The position numbers and the translations under genes are program-made. From Metallyticus violacea (lineage: Eukaryota; Arthropoda; Insecta; Mantodea; Metallyticidae): a stretch of 64,000 bases of DNA. Shown here one piece after another: positions 35,331 through 45,499 of this stretch (the first letter of the stretch is position 1; each line of letters begins with the position of its first letter). The notes beneath the pieces are model-generated. The model was not told the origin of the DNA, ran no database searches, and was given only the letters and a program-made list of their open reading frames with translations. Location: the NCBI GenBank assembly GCA_030762175.1, contig CM060842.1, forward strand, positions 64,318,001-64,382,000, in the 5' to 3' direction.

Positions 35331-37850
35331 TCCGAGTCATATGCATAAGACCGAAGGTACTGCAGTTGATGTACGTTATCCGCCGATTCTCACAGACTAA
35401 CGCTGCAATTGTATTGATATTGACTTCACTAAGTGCATTTGCTGATGTGTTAAGCTCACCTTGCTTAATCTTTTGGGAAATTCTTGAGCTCCTTAAACCA
35501 TCTAAAGCCCATTCACGATAGGCTTGCTAAAGTTTCTGCAGGCGTGTTCTTCAAGAGAAAGTTGAACTTTATTATGGATACCCACAAGTGTCACTTCTAT
35601 ATTTTTAAACAGTGTACTTATAAAAGAACAGTGCCTACCAAACGTAAGCCCATATACTAGTGTTCTTTATGAATATACATATTTAAATTTGATAACGTAC
35701 TGTTGAAAATCACATCAATCTCAGATCCGTATATATAGTCAAAAATTATAAATACGTGTAATGTTTAAGCTATAAACGATAAGTGAGTCAGTTTTATCTG
35801 TTACTATTTCATAAACAACACTTGGGAGTTGCAGGGGACTCTTATAGTTGTATGATGCACGGCCCTCTGTGCCACTTTTTCATCTGTTACTAGTGAAGGA
35901 GGTTATGGATTTAGTAAATATTAATGCATTGTTTATTTTAACGTGCTATTTTCTTTAACGTAAAATTATGCATTTGGGAAAGCGTGTATTTCATAGACCA
36001 AGAAAGAGATATTTGAAAGAAACGGGATAAGATTTTTATCAATTCATTTCCAATTCTGAAAGTGCCAAGTTATTTTTATTATGTAGTTATGAATTTTTCC
36101 CCCTCAGAAAGACCTTGCCCAGCTACAAACAATAATAAACGGTGGGAAAATGTTAAGTTCCGCTTGAAGGTGAAACTTTCTCTTTAAAAGAAGTTCTTAC
36201 AGAGTTACAGGATATAATTGAGAGTGATGTGTTGCTGCTATTTCTGAAACTTCACACTGTTGACTGACTCGCACGATATAAGTCCGTATAAGCCAAATAC
36301 AAAAAGGCATAATTAAAATATTGAAACTGCCTTATAGAAGTATATATTCTGTTATTTGCTACCAGGATGACTCGATGCACCACTTTCGGTAGTTTCTCGT
36401 TCATTTTTAAGAGTAGTCAACAATTATATAATGCTACCTTTTTCGACCAATTTACACTTACGAACAGGAGGAAAGCGGAGGCATTAAACAGCTGGTTGTT
36501 CCGGTTTCTAGGATTCACCCGAGGTCAGGTGTATGTTTGTGTGTGTGAAAATTGATTAAGAGTTCCATTTTTACAGATTTTTGCCCTGTTGTATTTATTT
36601 GGTCGTACATCATAATGTATTCTGCTATCTAGTGTATTTCTGCTGTTGGTACACAAATTCTTATATATAAATTGTATAATACAAACAATTCAAATAAGTA
36701 AACAAAACATGAACTTTTCTTTTCATTTTCGTTTATGATGTCCAAAGCTACACGCATTTTTTTTTTTTTCGGAGTGGTCTGTGGGTGAATTATTTAGCTT
36801 TCAGCGCAAACACTTCATATTCAATATAATGTTTATATTCATTCTGTTATTATTTTACCGCTGCGGATAACCGAGGTCGTTAAGGCGTGGACTCGTGAGC
36901 GAGAGGTCTGGGGTTCGAATCCCACCAGGATCGTCCTCCCTGCCTGGCACCATTCAATATATATCTTTCGGCTATTATTTTTAAGTAAGTTTAAATCTAC
37001 TGCTTTTAATCAACTGCTTGTGATGCATACTCATATGGAAGTGTCACCGAAGAGTAATAATATCACTTATTAAATTTAAAGCTATACTAATACAAATCAT
37101 TGGAAATAAACATCTAGTTGCGTGGAATCTCACAGCAATGATCGTGTTCATAAGAGTAGGTATTGATAAGCTTCTATTGGTCATATTCTCTGTAATTAAT
37201 GGCACCAAAACGTTCACAACATTTCATTTGTTGAAACAAAACGCTGTTTGTATTGCTTTTTATTATACACGTCTAACGGATTCCCCATATCCCCAATATA
37301 TCTGCGCATCATATATATACAACATAAAGCTCTACTTATTCTGCGAAGTCATTATTTATTTCTAATCTTGTTCTTTCTAGGCTTGTCAGAAATCAATACA
37401 GTAGCAATTAGGGAGCACTATAGCTCACTTGTTGAAATGAATACTTACTGATTTGAATACTCATTTGGGAATGAGGAACAAATATGAATTGAAAATGAGT
37501 GTGTTGACAAGGAACATGGTCCTCAGTCAACCCTCTTGTGCAATAAAATGCTGCTTGTTATGAACATTTCATTCCTAAATTAAGACATTAATCGTTTTCA
37601 ATTTTTAGATTTACATCTCAGAATATTTTTTGTAAGAATTGGTTACAGAATATAACATCATTTAATATTTCTGTTAATTTCAACTTATTCATTTCAGGAG
37701 ATAAATGAAGTAATAAAAGGTTAAAAGATTTCGTCCGCATGATTAAATAAAAATAGACAGTTTGACAGAATATCAGTTTTAAAATTAATTTAAGTATGCC
37801 AAAAGGAAGCAGAAAAAAGCAGAATCTACGTTATATAATTTGCTGTATAT
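35331..37850. other. Non-coding DNA left of the host exon
   Basis: Contains the deleted SINE-B at 36.86 kb. I looked on the minus strand for a following LRR exon and saw no leucine-repeat frame. This is probably intron of the LRR gene. Confidence 0.4.
36858..36962 (+). mobile_element. SINE-B with internal deletion
   Basis: The head is intact (ACCGAGGTCGTTAAGGCG, GACTCGTGAGCGAGAGGTC, B box GGTTCGAATCC) up to CGTCCTCCCTGCCTG. It then jumps straight to GCACCATTCAATA, the 3' end of the family. About 180 bp of body are missing. Confidence 0.8.
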
Positions 37851-37879
37851 TACTACATAAGTGCTGTGCGTTGCATCAC

Positions 37880-38019
37880 CTGTGTCTGGGATAGGCAGAT
37901 GCACTCCGGAATGCAACTAGTGACCAGAATGCTGTGGATGATGCGGATAGTGGCCAGGAACAGCAGCGCGGCGAGCGGTAGGAGCGGGCACTGCTGCCGC
38001 ATGATTCTTTCCCCAGCAT
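37880..38019 (-). CDS. First coding exon of a secreted or membrane leucine-rich-repeat protein
   Basis: This is the only convincing host-gene exon in the window. On the minus strand a pyrimidine-rich acceptor (TTTTGTTGCAG) precedes 17 nt of 5' UTR. The ATG is at 38002-38000 and opens 41 codons that end exactly at CAG|GTGATG, so the intron is phase 0. The peptide begins MRQQCPLLPLAALLFLATI: a short polar start, then a leucine/alanine-rich hydrophobic core as in a signal peptide. It ends in CIPECICLSQTQ, whose C-x3-C-x-C spacing is how the LRRNT cysteine cap of extracellular leucine-rich-repeat proteins begins. The exon is about 60% GC by eye, against a strongly AT-rich surround, as expected of constrained coding sequence. 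The repeats themselves must lie in later exons, which I did not find downstream (lower coordinates). Insect LRR surface proteins such as the Lapsyn/Kekkon type are candidates, but the exact gene is not identified. Confidence 0.72.
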
Positions 38020-38599
38020 CTGCAACAAAATTAACCACTCATTAAGCGCATAGCCAGAACTAGAAGGCAAGTTAAATCTAGCGAATGCTATTAATGCTTC
38101 TCTATCGTACTTTACAAGGGAAACACAGATAGAGAGTGAATGTTGTAGCAGGGTAGTGGGATGTATACTAATTTAGATGTCGCCAAGATATGTTTATTAC
38201 GAATAGAAAAACAAGTAGAGAGCAAATATACATTTATCTATCTGACGAGAAATTTCCTTGAAACCGATGAAAACTATCCGAATGTGTAAAAACTGATATC
38301 AGCAGAAAAAAAGCTGAAACATAATATGTTTAATGAACCCAAATTACTGATAATTGGATGCGAACAATATTTATTTATTTATTTTAGTTAAGAGTAGATA
38401 AATAGAAATCTTTACGTCACAGATTCAGTCTGGATGCATCCTTTCATTTATCAGAATATTTTACCAACATTTATTTTCAGAGATATCAGAAATTATCTCT
38501 ATAGGTTATGATATCTATATTGCTATATCTGATCGATATATAAACGATATTGCATAGTACAGTTACGTCATTAAATTATTTTCGTTCCTAAAACGCAGT

Positions 38600-39055
38600 C
38601 AGCAACTGAATATTATGTTACAATAATATTAAGGTAATAAATTATGTATTACCGAAAACAGTCAATTATTCATCTTAAGTCTGGAATACATATTACATAA
38701 TTATTCAAATTAATAAGTTATTAGGTACCAAATGTAGTAGAGTTTGATAATGATAACCTCTTCTGTAATATATGCGAACAATAAAGTTTCCATTTAATAT
38801 TTTCACTGTTCATCCAATTAGTGAATCTGTGATATACTTTCTGATAACTAGCATCATTCTTGGGTTAGTGACAATTCTGTCAATGTAAATCCAACTACAC
38901 TAACAAAAATAACAATAGTCAAACAAACTAAATTATTTCCATCGATAAAATGGCGCCTTAAATATAATAAAAGAAGTCATTCAGAGTACTTCATTATAAA
39001 ATCGATATTAATGTAAGTTTTTTTTTTCTTAATGTCCTTTTATAATTATGGTATG
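38600..39055. repeat. Dispersed repeat R-1, copy 1
   Basis: Paired with 48064-48525 in the same orientation at about 70% identity by eye. Shared anchors are ACTGAATATTAT, CAATTATTCATCTT, CCAATTA-TGAATCTGTGA, TTCATTATAAA-TCGA and ATTAATGT. There is no coding frame, terminal repeats or A-tail. The family is unknown. Confidence 0.75.
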
Positions 39056-39213
39056 AAGAAAACATGGTATGAAACTTATTTATAAAAATATCGTATTCAT
39101 AAAAACTACGAAACGAACGCAATGAGTTTCTTGAGCAATACTTATACGAAAAATTATAAACCAATATCATAATATATTATTGTTTCCTATCCATTCTGGC
39201 GGTAGTAATTAAA

Positions 39214-39497
39214 CGCCACGGGTGGCCGAGGTCGTTAAGGCGCGGACTCGTGAGCGGGAGGTTTGGGTTTGAATACCGCCAGGACCGTCCTCCCTGACTG
39301 AGGTTTTTTTTTTCCCAGGTTTTCCTCAATCCTCATAAATGGCAAATGCCGGGGAGGCACACTAAACTTAGGCCTGGGACGATTCCTTCCTTAAAAAATC
39401 CTTTCCCAATATATCATTTCATCTCATGTATCATCAGTGTCATCGCCTGTGGTGCCTCTGTAACAAAAACGGGCGTTAAACACTATTCATTCATTTT
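39214..39497 (+). mobile_element. SINE-B, full length
   Basis: Complete family structure: CGCCACGGGTGGCCGAGGTC head with A-box-like GTGGCCGAGG and B box GGGTTTGAATACC. The body holds CCCAGGTTTTCCTCAATCC and CAAATGCCGGGGAGG, and the 3' end is ACGGGCGTTAAACACTATTC, then ATTCATT. The head resembles a long-arm (Ser/Leu-type) tRNA. Confidence 0.92.
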
Positions 39498-40156
39498 TGA
39501 CTGTAACAATACCAAGCAGGTACCTAGCAATGGGTGGTGAATGTTTTTTTCCCTTATCCACTGCTTGAAACAAATAATATTACATAATTTGGTTACCAAT
39601 GAATCATACATGCATTTATACTGGCATAAGCATTTTCTTCTATTTTTTTTTTTTTTTTTTATTTTTATGACCATAACTTTAACACGGGATATTACACGTT
39701 CCATTAACATTATTAATTTCTCCTATTTTGTGTCTTTAATAATCATTAAATAATTTTATCATAAAGCAAAAGAGAACAGAGGTACTAATTGCAACTTTTG
39801 GGGGAAAAAAATCAGTTGGAAGAATTTCTATAAATTTGTATATTAGCAAAATTAAAGTTGAGCTAATATAGTTAGTTACAACTAAGGCAGAATTTTCAAG
39901 TGTGTGCATTTGGTCAATGGGAAATGGAATAGTAATAGTAAAATGAATGTTCAAATCAGAGAAAATGTTTAAACAAATGCGCATCAGACTACTCGAGAAC
40001 TCTCTAAGAAACTCAGGTTTGCTACTTCAAATGTTTGTAATCACTAAAATAAGAAAATTGAAAGAAAAAGAAACTGCTGATAAATGGGTCCTATTTTAAT
40101 TAAATGAGCATTAAAACCTCTTATATTTGAAATCTGCTTTTTAGAAGTAGATACTA

Positions 40157-40765
40157 TGCTATGACGAAAAACGAATTCTCTACGACAATCGCAAAATGGC
40201 TGAATCTAGATGAAGCACCGAAACACTTCATAAAACCAAACACACATTAGAGTGAGGTTATGGCAACTGATAATGGTCAGCGGTTGTTTTATTCACTACA
40301 ATCTTCGTGACAAAACAATTACTTCGAGAATTATTGTCAAGAAATTGATAAAATGCATCAGAAGCTACAAGAGAAACAGCATTAGTCAATAGATAACATT
40401 AGTCAATGTTAACGCCCAGCCACACGTCTAGATCTAGAATCTGAATGAACTGGGCTACTAACCTAACCTCACTCGGATTATTTATTCGATCTTTCACAGC
40501 TGACTTCATTCAATCAGACGCCTGAATGATTTCCTGAAGAATAAAGTATTTAATATTTAGAAGAAGCTGAGACGGCATTTAGAAATTTTATCTTCTATAG
40601 AATTGAAGATTTTTACGGAAATTGCTTAAATTTACTTGGTACTAATTGACAAAAATGTGTAGAAGCTAATGACGGTTATTTTGATTAATAAAGTTGATTT
40701 GAATTTATCAGTGTTTTATTGAAGTTAAAATAAAAAACTGCAATTAATTTAATAGCCTAATAAAA
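40157..40765 (+). pseudogene. Mariner relic of the SETMAR/Hsmar-like group
   Basis: Frames give YDEKRILYDNRKMAES (first catalytic block; family pattern G-D-E-K-W-I-L-Y-D-N), then CQEIDKMHQKLQEKQ, then TPSHTSRSRI (decayed D-N-A-R-P-H-T region), then EEAETAFRNFIFYRIEDFYG and QKCVEANDGYFD at the C-terminus (about 40655-40690). Right of it, AAAAAACTGCAATTA and TAATAGCCTAA (40731-40765) fit a worn 3' terminal repeat of this mariner group, whose ends normally contain GCAATTA. The N-terminal half and left end are not visible. Confidence 0.65.
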
Positions 40766-40769
40766 TGTT

Positions 40770-42430
40770 ATTTGTTACTTATAAATTAAGTTGTTTTAAT
40801 TAGTAGTACAAATATTGCGGATATAATAAAAACGTTCAACAAAATTATATCCAATATTTTAAACATAAACGGATATACTGTTGAGAATGGTGAGAAACAA
40901 TATGATCTATTAAGACGAGATGCTTAACCATTTTAATAGGTGGCAGCAGGTATTGCATATTCCAAAGTTTGCTCTCAAAGTACTTGTGGAAAAGTGACAG
41001 TCTATTTCATGTCCATAAATTTTATTATGCTATCAAATATAAAATTAAAGTTAGTAGCATTTACATTTTAAAACTGAAAGAACTATAGTCACCCAGAATT
41101 GCTCTTTATCAAGTCTTAGAGCTTACACTTGAAATGTTTAAAAATGCTCATAGCTTTTCTTTGTTTATTTTGCCTTAGTACTGTTGAACATGTTCTTTTT
41201 GCTGAAATGTTGCTCCTAATTGTATTTGCATTAAGGTAACTAACTGCCTCACATTGTCTGCGAAGCTAAAACCCACGCAGCGATTGCATTTTATGCCCTT
41301 GTTTCACTTTGTGCGAAGAACGATAATAACCGGATTTGTCGCAAAGAAAAACAATTGTAAGATTATATTAGAGAGGAAGCGTTGTGAACCCGAGTCACAC
41401 TGTCGTGTACGCCATGGTGGGAAAACAACGCACGGAGAGGCGTGCAGGGCTGCTAACTTCAAAGACACAGAGATGCCAGCCTACATCCAATGAATTTTAA
41501 ACTGGGTCCAACTAACGAAGGTTGTTTATGGAACTGCGACATCACAACCAATGTATTCTTTTCATGCACATCTTCTTTCCTTTATTCCAACCGCAGCGAT
41601 GATATAGTAAAAGAGACTTTTGTAAAATGGGTAAGGTTTCACTTAGAAAAGAAGAAAGATGTGGTGCGCAATTTTCAAATAAAACAAATAACATGTTTTA
41701 GGCAGAGAATGTTTTTATTTACGTTAGAATGGAGCTATTTAAAATTTGGAATTCAAATTTCAAGACAGCCTTCCCTTGTATCAAAGCCAAACATGCATGT
41801 AATTTTACGATTTTATTTTATTTATGCTACCAGCACCAGCACAGCCCCCACTACAACCATCACCATAACCACTAGCATCACCACCACTACTCTTCAGTTT
41901 TTAATATTTAAAATTACCTTTGTTATTCAGCACGCATCGACGTGAGGGCCAGTAGTAAATGCATAGTAATAAATCAGAGAGGAACTAGCTGTCTGGGCAA
42001 GAGTGTGTGGTTTTCTAAGACGCAGGGCTCAGGGATATGGAAGCTTTTGTTGCTCTGAAATAAAGCGATGAACTGTCCTTACATTAAACATGAACTCCTG
42101 GTGTAAATTTTAAGTAATAACATGTAATTTATATCCAGATATTGATAAACCCCCGTACTTACAATTAGCTACCGTTACATGTGTCAATTGTCTCAGATCC
42201 TCACATGACTATTTAATTCTAGAATGAAAAATCACTTTCCTTATATTTTGTTTAACAAGGATTGAGCTATTCCAATTATTTAGCGTTTGAATAAAGTTTT
42301 TGTTTACTTGCGAATGTATTGTTGTGCTTATATGTAGTTAAAATAGCAAGAAGTAGAGAACCAGAAATAGATGAAACACTTGAATAGTAGCACAAATACA
42401 ACAATATTTTGAACCATAGAACTTTCCTTT
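40770..42430. other. Non-coding DNA with a few plus-strand frames
   Basis: Frames of 79 and 151 codons (41254-41945) have no recognised features. The second ends in an (ACC)n-like Thr-rich run at 41828-41890, a low-complexity artefact. Confidence 0.45.
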
Positions 42431-42524
42431 GAAGTGTTTTATCTACAGAGACCTCGTTTGGACGCGTGGCCAGTTTAACGGGGATTTACTTGCCATCGGG
42501 AAGCAGGCAGGCTGTTTGTCGTCT

Positions 42525-42639
42525 GTCGGATATTCATATCCCCTTAAATTCAAGCGCATAGATTTCTCATGCAAATTATAACTACAATAACCACATATCT
42601 TCTTCATAGAATACTTGGAAATTATGTCCTTGTGCCGCC
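42525..42639. repeat. Dispersed repeat copy, paired with 8404-8514
   Basis: See the partner for shared blocks. The surrounding minus-strand frame (42443-42826, 127 codons) includes KDIISKYSMKKICGYCSYNL and NLRGYEYPTDDK. It has no family I recognise, and the partner shares only the central part. Confidence 0.5.
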
Positions 42640-42952
42640 ACACATCTTTTAATACAACCCTATAAGACCAAAACGCGTGGTCTCGCAGTGTTTCAACTTC
42701 TGTATAGCACGGACTTAACGTCAACTGATTAGCCCGCATGCGGAGGGGAGGGGAAGTGGAGGAGAGAACAGAACCAGTTAGAAATAACGCAGCGCAGGAC
42801 AGGCAAATCTTCGTTAATTTGGCCACGAATCCAAACGAAGGCTCTGTATTTCTGTATTTCTAGTTCTTGTTATTTTGGCCATATTGCTCCAAGAGTTTTT
42901 TTTTATTTTTAATGTTTATTTTATATAGTGATTTTAATTATCATCTCTATAT

Positions 42953-43209
42953 GACCGCTATAGTGGCCGAGGTCTTTAACTTACGATTTGTGCTGGGAGG
43001 TCTGGGGTTCATTTCGTCAGAACCGTCCTCCCTGACTCAGTTTTTTTCCATATTTTCCTCATTCATAAATGGAAAATTCTGGAAAGATACCGTGAACTGA
43101 CCCGGAACGTTATTTTCTTTAAAAAAAAAACAAGTTTTCCAAATTTATAATTTTATCCCACTGATCACTGTAGTGTCTCAGTAGTAAAAGGACTTTAAAA
43201 ACCATTTTA
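42953..43209 (+). mobile_element. SINE-B, old diverged copy
   Basis: Recognisable from GTGGCCGAGGTCTTTAA, GGAGGTCTGGGGTTCA, CCGTCCTCCCTGACTCAG and the 3' AGTGTCTCAGTAGTAAAAG. Many substitutions and an A run in the middle make it the most diverged copy. Confidence 0.8.
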
Positions 43210-44064
43210 GAAAAATATCACAGCACTTCACCTTTGCTACTACTGGATCACAAATTGATAAATTATAAGAATAAAAATTAAAATCAATAGTAGCATATGA
43301 AATAATATTTTACTTTCACTGATGAAGAAACTTACATAACAGCCAAGAAACTAATACTAGAAAGCACTTCAGTACTTATATCAATGAAAATGTAACAAGT
43401 AATAAATTGCAAAATCCACTTCTGAGAAAACCAATTACTCGGATCCGTATTAGTTTTAGTTGAATTTTCTTTTAATTGTTAGGTACATAGTTTTGTGGAA
43501 TAGGTTCTCCGTGGTTATTGTAATTATATGGATTTGTTTGTGCGTGAAAAAATTAGTTATAGCATAAAAAACGAAAGCTTTATTACAGGTATAATAATAA
43601 CAAAGATTGAAACCTTTTGAGAACTGTTTTGCTTTTGAAGTAATATTCTAAAAATTTCAGTACTCATGATTTAAAAAAAATAACTACTTACATTTTTATC
43701 AATGAAATCATTATTTTACAAATCAAGAATGATTTTGTTTTGTTTTTTCTTCGAGATATATCTTTGGAACTACATAAAAATTACAGTTGAAATTAGGAAA
43801 ATTTTATTTACTATTTTCTCATTTCACATAATGTCATATCAAACACCAATAAAACCATGTTTGTTTGCCCTAGAATTTTGATTTGAAGACCGGCACAATT
43901 CCTTCTTTTGTTTTTGCATCCGAAGGAGGGGAATTTGTCTTGAGTCTCCGGTTTTGTCAAATGATTTCACAAACTGTTTCATCACACAAAGTTTAATATA
44001 AAAAAGTGGCAAAAGAATTTTCTTAGGGTTCAGTAGACTACCCTTCTTCTAGACTACTTCGGTC

Positions 44065-44369
44065 GGTCCTGGTGGTGTAGGGGTTACCATACTTGCCTCT
44101 TAAACCCAAGATCGCAGGTTCGAACCCGGCCAATGGATTTTTTTCGGGCGTAAAAATCGTAAATATGACTTCCTTCGGAAGGGAAGTAAAGTCGTGGGTC
44201 CCCTGTCGTACATTTACGGCACGAAAAAGAACCTCAAGCCTGAAAGAGAGGCCTCTGAGCAAAATTAGTCGGCCGTTTCACGCCCTGAGTTGAATGGGAC
44301 GCTGATGACCTGAGATGTTAAAGAACGTCCATAAATAAACCAATAAAAAAAAAAAAAAGAAAAAAAAAG
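44065..44369 (+). mobile_element. SINE-A, full-length copy
   Basis: Head GGTCCTGGTGGTGTAGGGGT, loop CTCTTAA (CTT in place of CCT), B box GGTTCGAACCC, the usual body and CCAATAAAAA tail. A minor deletion follows the head (acceptor partner GGACC lost). Confidence 0.92.
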
Positions 44370-44769
44370 CTACCTGGTGTTAAACTTTCCATTGTTCTCA
44401 ACTGTGATATGTTATAAAGATAACAAATTGAAAGTCTTTATAAGCAAAGCTTCTCCTTCCAACAAATATTTAACAATTGAATTCATAATACAGATAGTGT
44501 AAACAGTATGACATGTGCTGCAAATTGTTTGAAATCAATAAGCTAGTTCTTTTAAGTAAAAAAATTATTCCATTAGATGGCATTAGTTATAAGGAAATAA
44601 TAAGTTAGACATGTTCATTTATAAGATAGACCCAAAGTTACAAATTGAGGATATAAAGTTACAAAGAAATGGTATGCAATAGAGCTAAATAGGTTTCACA
44701 TTTGGAATCAGCACATGTGAATTACTATAAAAAAGGTTCAAATGTAAAACAACATCAATATACGCCTGT

Positions 44770-44771
<2 letters not shown>

Positions 44772-44835
<64 letters not shown>

Positions 44836-44836
44836 G
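44772..44836. repeat. (AAT)n microsatellite
   Basis: About 21 uninterrupted units. Confidence 0.97.
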
Positions 44837-45229
44837 AAATTGAATTGTCTAAAACTTTTTAACAGCTAATGTAATATCCCTTCTTAATCATCAATTATTA
44901 TGTGCATGTATTTTGTTATTCGGCAAGAACTGCATTTTCAGTACACTACATTCATTACTGTTTCACAATGAAATTATCAGGAAGGTTATCCCATAGCCGA
45001 GAGTGCCTATCGATTTTGCAACAAAAAGCCATCACGTTTCATTGGAAGGAACCTACATAAAGGAAAGCGAACGTTAAGAGCTCATAAATGAACTTCGCTA
45101 TTGCGATTCTTGGCAGGCACACCAACTTTTGGAGGTTAAATTCCTTGAAATGTTGCATGCCGAAACATTTAGCACACTCTTGTTCCGAAACAATAATAGA
45201 ACTTGGCTTAGGGAAGATGGAAGGGATTC

Positions 45230-45480
45230 TAACCTAGCACGGGGTCATGTAGCAGTGTAAGGGAGGGAGGCAGTTGTTGAGCGGGGGTAGACCGGAAGAG
45301 CCCGGATTTCCGGACGGCTCGGTAGAGGTTCCATTCCAGTAACTCCGGCACCGCTTTAGAGGGCCGCGAGATGAGTTTTCAGAGCAAGTAACAAGTGGGA
45401 AGCGTGCAGTAGCGCCGTAAGGCTCGTCCCACACCTGAGCGAACCTTGCCACTTCTTGACGAGATTCCCTTACCTTCTAC
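45230..45480. other. GC-rich patch without a recognised gene
   Basis: Contains GGAGGGAGGCAGTTGTTGAG, CCCGGATTTCCGGACGGCTC and GGCCGCGAGATGAG in an otherwise AT-rich region, and keeps CpGs. The 72-codon minus frame has no family features. It could be an unidentified repeat, promoter-like DNA or an unrecognised exon. Confidence 0.3.
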
Positions 45481-45499
45481 TACTCACGCTATAACGCGC

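Noticed and set aside
39214..39290. A functional Ser/Leu tRNA gene
   Set aside because: It is the head of SINE-B. No proper variable arm or 3' acceptor pairing, and the same body follows in all long copies.
41490..41945. 151-codon plus-strand frame as a host gene
   Set aside because: No family features, low-complexity Thr-rich end, no splice or start context; the length is not exceptional for 64 kb of six-frame search.
42443..42826. 127-codon minus-strand frame as a real protein
   Set aside because: Partly shared with a decayed copy at 8.4 kb, so repeat-derived; no recognisable domain.
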